In this document: positions 8,503 through 17,209 of the stretch, one piece after another
Numbering within the stretch: the first letter of the stretch is position 1
Layout: every line of letters begins with the position of its first letter
Source of the DNA: Parafrankia irregularis
Lineage (GTDB): Bacteria; Actinomycetota; Actinomycetes; Frankiales; Frankiaceae
Direction: 5' to 3'
NCBI RefSeq assembly: GCF_001536285.1
Contig: NZ_FAOZ01000010.1
Location: forward strand, 169,674-233,673
DNA: 64,000 nt
Notes under the pieces: model-generated
Seen by the model: only the letters and a program-made list of their open reading frames with translations
Databases searched by the model: none
What the model was told of the DNA's origin: nothing
Translations under genes and position numbers: made by a program

Positions 8503-9774
8503 ATGAACAGATCGGTTGGATCAGGGCGTCGAGCACGCCCGAGAGCGATGCGCCGCAAGGCGGGAGTCCTACCGTTAGCACTGGCCGTGACGGTGGCCGC
8601 GGTGCTGACGGCGTTCCCCGCCGGGCCGGCCCACGCCGACACGGCCCCTGCTCCCGGGTCGGTCGTCCCGGACGAGGACCCCTTCTACGACGCCCCCGCG
8701 GACATCGCCTCCTACCAACCCGGCGAGGTCGTGGCCACCAGACCGGTCACGCCCAAGGGCCTGACCGGCGTCAATGCCTGGCAGATCTCCTTCCGCACCA
8801 ACGACGCCCACGACTCCCCCGAGCTCGCCGTCGCCACCCTGCTCGAGCCGAGAACACCCTGGCGTGGCACCGGTCCTCGGCCGGTCGTGTCCGTCCAGGT
8901 CGCCGAGGACTCCACCGGCACCCAGTGCGCCCCGTCGTACGGGCTGGCGTCCGGCAACGGAGTGGGCGCGATCATCGCCACCGGATCGGCGCAGCCGATC
9001 CTCGACCGGGGCTGGGCAGCGGTCCTGCCCGACTTCGAAGGCGCTGCCTCCGCCTTCATGGACGGACTACTGGCCGGCCATGTCGTGCTGGACAGCATCC
9101 GTGCCACCAGGAACGCGGGCCTGGGCGGCGTGGGAACGACCAACCCATGGGCGATCGAGGGCTATTCCGGCGGAGCCCAGGCCACCGGCTGGGCCGCTCA
9201 GCTACAGCGTTCCTATGCCCCTGACGTCCAGCTCGTGGGAGCGGCGATAGGCGGCATTCCCGCCGACCCGGCCGCGGTCAGCCGGTACATCGACGGCGGT
9301 CTGGTCGCCGGCTTCGTCTTCGCGGCCACCGCCGGCTTCGACAGCCAGTACCCGGAGGCTGGCATAAGTGCAATCCTGAACGCCGCGGGCAGAAAGGCGA
9401 TGGCCAATGCCCGCGGTATCTGCATCACTGATCTGCTCGTCAGGTTCGCCTTCAGGAAGCTGGCCGACCACACCACGGTGCGCGACCCACTGGCCGTACC
9501 CTCGGTGGCTCGCGTCCTGGCCGCCAACACTCTTGGTGCCGCGCCCCCCACGATGCCGATCTACGACTACCACGCCAACACCGACGAGATCGTTCCGGTC
9601 GCCCAGGACAACACTCTCGTGAGCCGCTGGTGCGCCGCCGGGGCCACGGTCCACACCGTCCGCGACCTCATCGGTGAACACGCCCTCGAGGCCATCGTCC
9701 GCCAGAACGACAAACTCGCCTTCCTCTCCGACCGTTTCAGCGGGCGAGCTCCCACGAACACCTGCCCACGCTGA
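8503..9774 (+). CDS. secreted LIP-family lipase
   Basis: ATG 8503 follows GCAGGAG at 8491-8497. The 423-residue protein begins with an arginine-rich n-region, a hydrophobic helix and an AHA-type signal peptidase site (GPAHADTAP), so it is secreted. It matches the secretory lipase family (PF03583): the nucleophile elbow is GYSGG with Ser222, an Asp lies in YHANTDEIVP and a His in LIGEHALE near residue 392. These enzymes cleave acylglycerols or other esters outside the cell. The upstream 170 bp contain repeated GGTAAC-like motifs (8451-8468) but no confident promoter. Confidence 0.88.
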   Translation: MNRSVGSGRRARPRAMRRKAGVLPLALAVTVAAVLTAFPAGPAHADTAPAPGSVVPDEDPFYDAPADIASYQPGEVVATRPVTPKGLTGVNAWQISFRTNDAHDSPELAVATLLEPRTPWRGTGPRPVVSVQVAEDSTGTQCAPSYGLASGNGVGAIIATGSAQPILDRGWAAVLPDFEGAASAFMDGLLAGHVVLDSIRATRNAGLGGVGTTNPWAIEGYSGGAQATGWAAQLQRSYAPDVQLVGAAIGGIPADPAAVSRYIDGGLVAGFVFAATAGFDSQYPEAGISAILNAAGRKAMANARGICITDLLVRFAFRKLADHTTVRDPLAVPSVARVLAANTLGAAPPTMPIYDYHANTDEIVPVAQDNTLVSRWCAAGATVHTVRDLIGEHALEAIVRQNDKLAFLSDRFSGRAPTNTCPR

Positions 9775-9785
9775 CAGCCCGCCTC

Positions 9786-9813
9786 CTCCCGCCGGCCCGG
9801 CGGCCGGCGGGAG
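9786..9813. terminator. hairpin between convergent genes
   Basis: A perfect 12-bp stem (9786-9797 with 9802-9813) and a 4-nt CGGC loop lie between the lipase and the convergent LLM gene. It probably serves both. Confidence 0.65.
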
Positions 9814-9860
9814 CCAGCGGTCGGCCGGAGGCAGAGGTCGGCCGGAGGTGGAGGTAAAGG

Positions 9861-10772
9861 TCAGGCGGCGGTGGCCAGCTCGCCCAGCAGGGCGCGGGTG
9901 CGGGCGGCGTCCGGGCCGGAGAACGCGGCGGCGACGAAGTCGGTGACGCCGGCGTCGCCGAACTCCTCAATCCGGGCGCGCACCGACTTCTCGTCGCCGA
10001 TCAGCGCGATGTCCGCCGGGCCGGTGACCCCCTCACGGTCGAGCATGGCCCGGTAGGACGGCAGCGTTCCGTACACCTCGAACTCACGGGCGGCCCGCTC
10101 ACGCGCGGCTTCGGTGTCGTCGGTGACAGCCACCGGCAGCATCGCCACGACCCGGGCCGGTGGCCGCCCGGCCTCGGACGCGGCCGTCTGCAGCGTCGGC
10201 ATGACGTGGTCACGAACTGTGGACACGCCGGTCATCCACAGCACGGTGCCGTCGACCCGGGCGCCGGCCAGCCGCAGCATCTTCGGCCCGAGTGCCGCGA
10301 CCAGCACCGGTACCCGGCCCACCCGGGGCGTGGTGAGGCCGGCGACGGCCCGTACCGTCTCGCGCCTGACGTCGACCGGCTCGCCGTCGAGCAGCGGCAG
10401 CAGCGCGTCCAGATAGTCGGAAAGGTGCCGCAGCGGGCGGTCGAAGCTGTAGCCGAGCATGTCCTCGATGACGATCCGGTGCGACAGCCCGATGCCCAGG
10501 GTGAGGCGCCCGCTCACCGCGAGTGCCGTGGTCAGCGCCTGCTGCGCGAGCGTCACCGGATGGCGCGGGAACGTCGGCACGACCGCGGTGCCGACCTCGA
10601 TGCCGGGGACCTGGCTGCCGGCGACCGCCAGGGCGGTCAGCGCGTCCAGCCCGAAGATGTTCGACAACCACGCGGACTGCATACCGTTCGCCGCCGCGTC
10701 GGCGAGCTCGTCGCGCAGCCGTGTGAGCGCGTCCGGTCCGCGGGAATCCGTGAGGGTGATACCGATACGCAT
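9861..10772 (-). CDS. LLM-class (luciferase-like) oxidoreductase, probably F420-dependent
   Basis: From the ATG at 10772 the product is 303 residues, MRIGITLTDSRG and on, the normal start for the bacterial-luciferase fold. Family features include GIEVGTAVVPTFPRHPVTLAQQ, the segment GRLTLGIGLSHR and a C-terminal helix with FGDAGVTDFV. In actinomycetes this subgroup normally uses coenzyme F420 for hydride transfer; that is family knowledge, not proven here. The open frame upstream of 10772 is an unconvincing 53-codon extension. The gene is divergent from the signalling island, and its product is not obviously linked to it. Confidence 0.85.
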   Translation of the reverse strand: MRIGITLTDSRGPDALTRLRDELADAAANGMQSAWLSNIFGLDALTALAVAGSQVPGIEVGTAVVPTFPRHPVTLAQQALTTALAVSGRLTLGIGLSHRIVIEDMLGYSFDRPLRHLSDYLDALLPLLDGEPVDVRRETVRAVAGLTTPRVGRVPVLVAALGPKMLRLAGARVDGTVLWMTGVSTVRDHVMPTLQTAASEAGRPPARVVAMLPVAVTDDTEAARERAAREFEVYGTLPSYRAMLDREGVTGPADIALIGDEKSVRARIEEFGDAGVTDFVAAAFSGPDAARTRALLGELATAA

Positions 10773-11061
10773 GATGACTCCGTCCGTCGCCGATCGTCTC
10801 GCCGTCGTGTCCGTGCCGGTTCCAGTTCCGTTCCCGATCGTCTCGCCACCCGCAGCACACAGCACACCGGCCACCCAAGATGCCGCGATAACCCCCGCCG
10901 GCGCACCACTATGTACACGGTGCGCCCACATCGCTCCACAGGAGACACGCCCGGGGGCAGTTCACCCAAAGTATGATCCGGACGTCAGCGCGGGGTACGC
11001 CGTGATACCGAAAACGGCTTTCCACACAAAGCAATCGCGGGCGGAGACGGGGGGATTGTCG
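10773..11061. other. divergent promoter region, LLM gene / signalling island
   Basis: No gene. A TATGAT hexamer at 10974-10979 is a good -10 match for rightward transcription of the FHA/PknG operon, but the -35 position is G/C-rich and not recognisable. Confidence 0.35.
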
Positions 11062-11661
11062 ATGTTCCATGGACGCACCGGCGACGAGCTGCCCGCCGAC
11101 GACCTGGGCCCTGACGACCTGGGCGCGCTCACCAGGACAATGGCCGACATCGAGCACCTCGCGCGCAGCGGTTCCGCGCTCGCGGCACAGGCCGAGGGCC
11201 AGTTCGTCGCCGCACCCGGTCTGGTCGAGCTCGCCGACACCGAGTGCCTCGACGGCCCGTCCGGCCTGCGGCCCTGGCTGGATGACCTGCGGGCCGCGCG
11301 AGAGGCCGGCCGCGACGAGAGAGACGTCGCCGCCGGCATCGCCGCCTGGCGCCTGCGGGCCGAGAGCACTCGCGAGATCGTGCGGACCATGGTCGACACC
11401 AACGACAGGGTCATCCGGGAGTCGACCGCGCTCATGAGCGAGCTGCGCCACCGCCTGGAGGGCTTCCAGGTCAAGGCGGGCCATCTCGGCGTCGCCGAGG
11501 AGCCGGAGCTGTTCCGGCTGCATGCCGCGGCGCAGGAGGCACTGGGTCGGCCACCGGTCGACCTGGGCCCGGCCGCCCGGCTGGTCGCGGAGTACGTCGC
11601 GGCCGTTAACCGGCACGGCCCGGACGCACCGGATGCGCCCGCCAGTCCCGGGGCGCGCTGA
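11062..11661 (+). CDS. helical protein of unknown function in PknG/FHA operon
   Basis: The 199-residue acidic/arginine-rich product starts at ATG 11062 after a G-rich GACGGGGGGA ribosome site. No signal peptide, membrane segment or recognised domain is visible. Heptad-like hydrophobic spacing at residues ~90-140 (WRLRAESTREIVRTMVDTN and following) suggests long helices or a coiled coil. The stop codon overlaps the next gene's ATG by one base (TGATG), so it is co-translated with the zinc-ribbon/FHA protein and is likely part of the same complex. I do not recognise the family. Confidence 0.75.
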   Translation: MFHGRTGDELPADDLGPDDLGALTRTMADIEHLARSGSALAAQAEGQFVAAPGLVELADTECLDGPSGLRPWLDDLRAAREAGRDERDVAAGIAAWRLRAESTREIVRTMVDTNDRVIRESTALMSELRHRLEGFQVKAGHLGVAEEPELFRLHAAAQEALGRPPVDLGPAARLVAEYVAAVNRHGPDAPDAPASPGAR

Positions 11662-12269
11662 TGCCCGACGCGCCCGCGACACTGCGCCATCCGCGCTGCC
11701 CGGTCTGCGGCACCACGCGCCAGCAGGAGGAGCCGTTCTGCCTCGGCTGCCGGTTCGAGTTCGCCACCGGCAACCCGCCCCGGCCCCCGCGCCCGCCGCA
11801 GCCGCCCCGGCTGGTTCCTTTCCGCAGAAGGCGCTGGGAGCTGCACATCGAGGCCGATCGCGGGTACTACGACTCGCTCAGGCAGGATCCGGTCTTTCCC
11901 ACCCCCCCGCCACCGATCCACGTCGCGCCGCTGCGGGCCGCGGTCGTCGTGCTGGGCTCGCGCCCGTCATCGCGCTTTCGCACCCAGGGGGTCGATCTCG
12001 TGAAGCCCCCGCCGGACCCGGGCATGTCGGCGTCCCACGCACAGCTCGACCTCCAGTACGACGGGCGGTACCTGCTGCATGACCTCGGTTCTCTCAACGG
12101 CATCCGGCTGCAGCCCGGCCACCCGAGGCTGGGCCGGGAGGAGTCCGTCTGGCTGCGCGACGGTGACCAGTTCTTCCTCGGTTCCTGGACCAGGGTGACC
12201 GTCCGCCACAGCTGGGATCCGCCGGCCCCGCCGAGCCCGGAGGGCAGCGAACGCCCCACCCGCGCCTGA
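11661..12269 (+). CDS. zinc-ribbon / FHA-domain protein
   Basis: 202 residues. The N-terminus has CPVCG and CLGC pairs (residues ~13-33), a zinc-ribbon, followed by a proline-rich linker. Residues ~95-190 form an FHA phosphothreonine-binding domain: GSRPSSRF, MSASHAQLD (Ser-x-x-His) and GSLNGIRL (the conserved Asn) are in the right order. In mycobacteria the PknG substrate GarA is also an FHA protein, but GarA's N-terminal ETT phosphorylation motif is not present here. This protein could instead read phosphothreonines made by the adjacent PknG or act as a diverged GarA counterpart. Start overlaps the upstream stop by one base. Confidence 0.85.
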   Translation: MPDAPATLRHPRCPVCGTTRQQEEPFCLGCRFEFATGNPPRPPRPPQPPRLVPFRRRRWELHIEADRGYYDSLRQDPVFPTPPPPIHVAPLRAAVVVLGSRPSSRFRTQGVDLVKPPPDPGMSASHAQLDLQYDGRYLLHDLGSLNGIRLQPGHPRLGREESVWLRDGDQFFLGSWTRVTVRHSWDPPAPPSPEGSERPTRA

Positions 12270-12387
12270 GACACCGCACCGAGCCGTCGCGCCCCGGAGC
12301 GAATCAGGAAAGGACCAGTTCTGATATGACTCTCCGCGTCAGATCGGCACGATTCCGGGGGTTGGCGATGTCCGGGGAACCTCGGCC

Positions 12388-14616
12388 ATGAGCAACGAGC
12401 CATCCGGCGTCGCCTGCGTCCGGCCGCGCTGCAACGGCAAGGGGATCATCGGGCCGCGTGGGCGTTGCACCGTCTGCGGGCACCCGCCGGAGCGGCAGCG
12501 CGAAACCAGAGGCGACCGGCCACCGCCCCACGAACGGTGGGAAGCCCCGATCGATCGGACCCGGCCGCCGTCGGTGGCGAACGACTCGGCCTCCGGCCCA
12601 CCGCCGGTCATCTCGGACGAACGAGTTCCGCCGGATGACTGGCGATGCGAGGGATGCGGCCACAGTCTCGGCGCCGCCGCGGTGGCCGACGGCCGCTGCC
12701 CCGGCTGCGGGCATCCCCTTTCCCCGGCTCCGTCGACACTGGCGCTGCGCACCGACGACCTCGTGGAGGGCCGTTATCGGATCCTCGGCCGGATGGCCCG
12801 CGGCGGTCAGGGCTGGATCTACGCGGCGAAGGACGAGCGGTCCGGTATCTGGGTGGTCCTCAAGGGCCTGCTCGACACCGGGGACACCCGGGCGCGAATA
12901 GCCGCGGAACGCGAGCGCGTGTTCCTCACCGCCGTGGAGCACCCCGACATCGTCCGTATCCGCGATTTCGTCACGCACAACGGCGCGGAATACATCGTGA
13001 TGGACTACGTCCGCGGCGATTCCCTGGAGAAAATGCGACGGGACCAGAACGGCCGGCTGGACCCGGCCGACGCGACACGTCACGTGCAGCAGCTGTTACC
13101 CGCGCTGCGCTACCTGCATGAACGCGGTCTGGTCTACTGCGACCTGAAACCCGAGAACGTCATGGTCAGGTCGGACGCCATCACGCTGATCGACCTGGGC
13201 GGAGCACGCCGGGCCGACGACCTGGTCTCGCCCTATCTGAGCACGCCGGGCTTCCGCGCACCCGAGATCGACGACGCACACGCCTCGGGCGGCACCGGTT
13301 CCGCGCCGCGGGCGTACCCGTCGGTCGCCTCGGACATCTACGCCGTCGGGCGGACCCTCGCCGTTCTTCTCCTCGGCACGGGCTGGGGCCTGACCGGCGA
13401 GCATCGGCACAGCCTCCCGGCCCGCGACGAGCACCAGGTGTTCCGCGACCACGAGTCGCTGCACCGGCTGCTGCTGCGAGCCACCGAGCAGGATCCGGCC
13501 GCCCGGTTCACCGACATCGCCGAGCTGGAGCACGAGGTGCTCGGCGTCACGCACGAGATCCTCGCCAGGCAGGGCTCCCGGCGGAAGATCGATCGCGCGC
13601 TGCCGCCGCCGCTGAGCCGCCGGTTCACCCCGATGCCCTACCTGACCGGCGAGGATGACGACCCCCCACCGGACGCCATCCTCCCCAGCCCGCAGGTCGA
13701 TCCGGATGACCCGGCCGCCGCGGCGCTCGCCGCGATCCCGGCCGACGGTGATCCGTCCACCATCGCCCGGATGCTGGCGGAGCTCACGCCGATGACGGCG
13801 GAGGTACAGCTGCGGCGGGTGCGTTTCGAGCTCGACGCCGGTCGGCCGGGCAAGGCCCGCGACCTGCTCGAGAAGATCGCCCGGGACGGTGGCGCCCGGG
13901 GCGGCCTGAACGACCCGTCGCGGCCGGCCGGCTGGCGGGTGGACTGGTACCGAGGTCTGGTGGCCCTCGCCGAGGGGAAGCCCGCGGACGCCGCGGAACC
14001 GTTCGACCGGGTCTTCTCCGCTGTTCCCGGGGAGCTCGCGCCCCGGCTGGCGCTGGCCGTCGCCTACGAACGTGCCGGCGACCACGACCGCGCGGCCGAG
14101 TACTACGACGTTGTCTCCGTCGCGGACCGGTCGGCGATCGGTGCCGCCTTCGGGCTGGCCCGCTGCCGGTCGAAACCCACCGACCGGATCGCCGCGTACG
14201 CCCGGGTGCCGGAGACGTCGCGTTTCCATCCCGAGGCCCGTGCCCGCATGGTCGAGGCACTCGTCGCCTCGCTCACGGCCGAGCTGGACACCTCGACCCC
14301 GCGCGATCGGTCGATGGAGCTGGCGGAGGAACGCCTGGACCGGGCCTGTCGGCTGCTCCGCAACGGCGAGCGGGAGATGACCGCGCCTCGGCGGCTCGGC
14401 CTGCGGCTGAGGATCTTCCGAGTCGCGAGTGCCCTGCTGGCCGCGGGTGCCCTCCCGGCGACGGGCACCGTTCTCGGCCACCCCTGTGATCCGGACAGTC
14501 TGCGCCTGGCGGTGGAGAAGACGCTGCTGGAGCTGGCCAGCCACACCGAGGACCGCCGCACCCGGGTTCGGCTCGTCGACGAGGCGACCCGGATCCGCCG
14601 CTGGACCTGGTACTGA
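12388..14616 (+). CDS. pknG: serine/threonine protein kinase PknG
   Basis: 742 residues, close to mycobacterial PknG (~750), with the same order. Two Cys-pair knuckles come first (CVRPRCNGKG...CTVCG and CEGCG...CPGCG), where PknG has its rubredoxin-like metal site. The kinase domain follows: GRMARGGQGWIY loop at 134-145, Lys159 in VVLKGL, YCDLKPENVM with Asp252, and LIDLGGARR with Asp269 (DLG in place of DFG, as in PknG). The C-terminal half is helical and TPR-like. The kinase lacks membrane segments, so it is soluble. PknG controls glutamate/2-oxoglutarate metabolism by phosphorylating an FHA protein in response to amino acids sensed through GlnH and GlnX, whose homologues lie at 16010-18591. 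Confidence 0.94.
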   Translation: MSNEPSGVACVRPRCNGKGIIGPRGRCTVCGHPPERQRETRGDRPPPHERWEAPIDRTRPPSVANDSASGPPPVISDERVPPDDWRCEGCGHSLGAAAVADGRCPGCGHPLSPAPSTLALRTDDLVEGRYRILGRMARGGQGWIYAAKDERSGIWVVLKGLLDTGDTRARIAAERERVFLTAVEHPDIVRIRDFVTHNGAEYIVMDYVRGDSLEKMRRDQNGRLDPADATRHVQQLLPALRYLHERGLVYCDLKPENVMVRSDAITLIDLGGARRADDLVSPYLSTPGFRAPEIDDAHASGGTGSAPRAYPSVASDIYAVGRTLAVLLLGTGWGLTGEHRHSLPARDEHQVFRDHESLHRLLLRATEQDPAARFTDIAELEHEVLGVTHEILARQGSRRKIDRALPPPLSRRFTPMPYLTGEDDDPPPDAILPSPQVDPDDPAAAALAAIPADGDPSTIARMLAELTPMTAEVQLRRVRFELDAGRPGKARDLLEKIARDGGARGGLNDPSRPAGWRVDWYRGLVALAEGKPADAAEPFDRVFSAVPGELAPRLALAVAYERAGDHDRAAEYYDVVSVADRSAIGAAFGLARCRSKPTDRIAAYARVPETSRFHPEARARMVEALVASLTAELDTSTPRDRSMELAEERLDRACRLLRNGEREMTAPRRLGLRLRIFRVASALLAAGALPATGTVLGHPCDPDSLRLAVEKTLLELASHTEDRRTRVRLVDEATRIRRWTWY

Positions 14617-14658
14617 GACCTGCGCGGTGCGCAGACCTGCACGCAAGGAAGGACCAAC

Positions 14659-15972
14659 TTGATCACCTTCGAGGTCGCCGTCGCCCAGAACCAGTTCCTG
14701 CCTTCGGGTGAGACCGAGATCGACGCCATCGTGACCGTGCGGGCCCGCACGGACGGGGCCGCGGCCATCCCAGGGCAGCGGGCCATCGTGCTGATCATCG
14801 ACGTCTCGAGCTCCATGGGAGCCGTGCCCGACCGGCAGATCGCCGCGAAGGCGGCGGCCCGGGCAGCGGTCGAGGCGCTCCCGGCCGGGACCCTCTTCGC
14901 CGTCATCGCGGGCAATCACCAGGCCGAGGCCGTCTACCCGCCCACCGGCCTGGCCAGGGCCGACCCGGAGACCCGGGAGGCGGCTAGATCGGCCATCCGC
15001 CGGCTCAGGTCCCAGGGCGGGACGGCGATGGACACCTGGCTGACCCGGGCCCGGGAGGTGTTCGACCAGCACCCGGAAGCGACGATCCGGCAGGCGGTCC
15101 TGCTCACCGACGGCTACAACGAGTCCCCCCGGGAGGAACTCGAGGCGACGGTCAGCCACAGCGAAGGTCATTTCCGCTGCGACTGCCGGGGCATCGGTGT
15201 CGACTGGAAGGCCGAGGACCTGCTGTTGATCTCCGATCGGCTCCAGGGCACCTCCCTGGACGCGCCCACCGGCAGCGACCTGCAGCGCGACTTCCGCGGC
15301 CTGGTCACGGCGGCGGCGGACCGGGCGGCCAGCGCGGTACGGCTGCAGGTCTGGGTTCCTCTCGGCGCACACATCCGGTACGTCAAGCAGGTCGCACCGA
15401 CCATCCAGGCCCTGACCGGGGTGCCGGATCCCGACGACCCCCAGACGTTCGACTTCCCCATCGGCGACTGGGGCAACGAGCAGCGGGACTACCAGATCGG
15501 CATCGGCGGCCTGCAGGACCCGGACGATGACGACGGCGACGCAAGCCTGGCCGGATGCGTCACAATCGTCCACGGCGGGCCGAGGTCCGGCGGTACGAGC
15601 GCCACGGCCACGAACACGGCCACGGCCACCGGTGGCGAGATCTTCGCGCTGTGGACCGAGGACGCCTCCAGCTACTCGGTGGTGAACCGGGAGGTTGCCA
15701 GGTACGCGGGGCTGGTGGGGTATGGCGAGGCCGTTCGCCGCGGAGTCGCCGCGTACAGCGAACACGACCTGGCGCTGGCCGCCGAGCACCTCGGCCGCGC
15801 GGTCCAGCTCGCGTACGAGGCGGGTGAGCAGAAAAGGATCGATCAGCTGGAACGTGGGCTGCTCACCGTCATCGACGCCGCTGCCGGCAAGGTGCGGATC
15901 CGCGAGGACGTGAGCGCGCACAACCTCAACATCAACGAGCTGCGTTCACGCTGGACCGTACCCATCGGCTGA
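14659..15972 (+). CDS. VWA-domain protein of the PknG operon
   Basis: The start is TTG 14659, preceded by GGAAGGA at 14647-14653. The 437-residue soluble protein has a von Willebrand A domain at about 40-215 with an intact MIDAS (DVSSSMG, later a Thr in GGTAMD and LLTDGYNE). A beta-rich middle part and a helical C-terminus (~340-437) follow. The stretch DPDDDDGD is acidic. VWA proteins bind partner proteins through a metal ion and often sit beside Ser/Thr kinases and FHA proteins in actinomycete operons. It follows pknG by 42 bp and converges with glnH at 16010. Its exact role in the cascade is unknown. Confidence 0.85.
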   Translation: MITFEVAVAQNQFLPSGETEIDAIVTVRARTDGAAAIPGQRAIVLIIDVSSSMGAVPDRQIAAKAAARAAVEALPAGTLFAVIAGNHQAEAVYPPTGLARADPETREAARSAIRRLRSQGGTAMDTWLTRAREVFDQHPEATIRQAVLLTDGYNESPREELEATVSHSEGHFRCDCRGIGVDWKAEDLLLISDRLQGTSLDAPTGSDLQRDFRGLVTAAADRAASAVRLQVWVPLGAHIRYVKQVAPTIQALTGVPDPDDPQTFDFPIGDWGNEQRDYQIGIGGLQDPDDDDGDASLAGCVTIVHGGPRSGGTSATATNTATATGGEIFALWTEDASSYSVVNREVARYAGLVGYGEAVRRGVAAYSEHDLALAAEHLGRAVQLAYEAGEQKRIDQLERGLLTVIDAAAGKVRIREDVSAHNLNINELRSRWTVPIG

Positions 15973-16009
15973 ACACCCGTCGACTGACGGCCACACACAG
16001 GCGGGGAGG

Positions 16010-17209
16010 TCACCCCTCCGGCCAGGCGGGGTTCTGGGCCAGTGGGGTGACGATCTCTTCCGTGGGCTTCAACCAGGTCTGGTAGCTCGCCGTCCACGCC
16101 CCGCTGGTCATCATGTCCCGCAGCACGCCGTTGACGAACCGGACGAACTCTTCATCGCGCAACTTGTTCGCGTTCCGGTCATCGAGATGGCTGCGATGCA
16201 GCGCGACACCGTAAGGCTCGGCCAGATCGTCGCCCGCGGCGGTGACGCCGCCTGGGGGGATATCCACATACTGGTCCCGTGCCTTCATTCCGGCGAGGAT
16301 GATGTCATCGGTCGCGACCCCGTCCGCCTCGCCCTGCTGCACCGCGACGAGGCAGTCGGCGGCGCGGGGGCGCAGAGTGATTGTCAGCGGCGGGTCGCCC
16401 GGAGCCAACGCGCTGCGGGCCGCGTCCTCGAGCTTCCGCACAGAGGTCGCGCCCTCGGTCGAGCAGACCGTGTAACCCGCGAAGTCGCGAAGCGTCCTGA
16501 AGCCAGCCTTCGCCGGAACCAGCAGGGCGAAGCGCGACTCGAAGTACACCCCGGAGAACAGGATGTTCTCCTTTTCCTTCCGTTCGCAGGTGATCGTGTA
16601 GGTCGCGACGACGATATCCACGCCTGAGTTCGGGTCCGTCAGGAGCGCGGCACGGTCCTTCGTTGTCACCGCACGGAACCGGATCTTGCTTTTCCCCCCG
16701 TTACCGAACAGGGCGGTGGCGATGGCGCCGGCGATGTCGACGTCGAAGCCCTCCAGCGTGGGCTCCGTCCAGTTCATCGAGCCCGCGGGCGGAGCGTCGG
16801 TGACGATCGCGACGGTCAGGTCGCCCTTTCGCCAGATGTCGTCCATGATCGAGCCGGGGCGGAAGACTCCGGGCGCGGGCATCGACGCTGGCGGAGCCGG
16901 GCTCCAGCGAACGGGGTGCCCGTCCGCGCAGGGTTTCGCCGCGCCGGATCCGCCGCTGCCTGTGCCTGTGCCCGTGCCCGTGCCCGTGCCCGTGCCCGTG
17001 ATATCGGCTGTCCTGGTGGCGGTGGCGGCGGGCCGCGGCTCAATCTCCGCCGGGAATCTCGCACCGGTCGTCCCGCAGGCGCCGAGCACGGCGGCGGCCA
17101 CGACGACCACCAGGGCGGACACCCACCGACGGTGGGAGCGACGACCACCACGTGCCCACCGGCCCTGGGGCGGTGCCGGGGCAGGCGTTGGAGCGCCGGT
17201 GGTGTTCAC
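16010..17209 (-). CDS. glnH: GlnH-like amino-acid-binding lipoprotein
   Basis: 399 residues. A basic n-region, hydrophobic core and lipobox VLGAC (Cys45) show a lipoprotein. A Thr-Gly linker encoded by a 6-bp tandem repeat is followed by a type II periplasmic-binding domain (SBP_bac_3): DLTVAIVTDAPPAGSMNW, LEGFDVDIAGAIA and the ligand-site segment TKDRAALLTDPNSGVDIVVATYTIT. Mycobacterial GlnH binds Asp, Glu and Asn and signals through GlnX to PknG. Here it starts at a GTG that overlaps the glnX stop (GTGA), so the two are translated together. There is no permease gene, which supports a sensory rather than a transport role. Confidence 0.88.
   Translation of the reverse strand: MNTTGAPTPAPAPPQGRWARGGRRSHRRWVSALVVVVAAAVLGACGTTGARFPAEIEPRPAATATRTADITGTGTGTGTGTGTGSGGSGAAKPCADGHPVRWSPAPPASMPAPGVFRPGSIMDDIWRKGDLTVAIVTDAPPAGSMNWTEPTLEGFDVDIAGAIATALFGNGGKSKIRFRAVTTKDRAALLTDPNSGVDIVVATYTITCERKEKENILFSGVYFESRFALLVPAKAGFRTLRDFAGYTVCSTEGATSVRKLEDAARSALAPGDPPLTITLRPRAADCLVAVQQGEADGVATDDIILAGMKARDQYVDIPPGGVTAAGDDLAEPYGVALHRSHLDDRNANKLRDEEFVRFVNGVLRDMMTSGAWTASYQTWLKPTEEIVTPLAQNPAWPEG
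16961..17000. repeat. 6-bp tandem repeat in glnH linker
   Basis: Six full units of (C/T)GTGCC plus a partial unit encode the alternating Thr-Gly linker after the GlnH lipobox. Length is probably variable between strains. Confidence 0.85.

Noticed and set aside
13096..15921. 941-codon minus-strand open frame opposite pknG and the VWA gene
   Set aside because: It is antisense to two genes with clear domains. The product is a low-complexity Gly/Arg/Val-rich sequence, as expected from GC-rich codon bias in the antisense frame.
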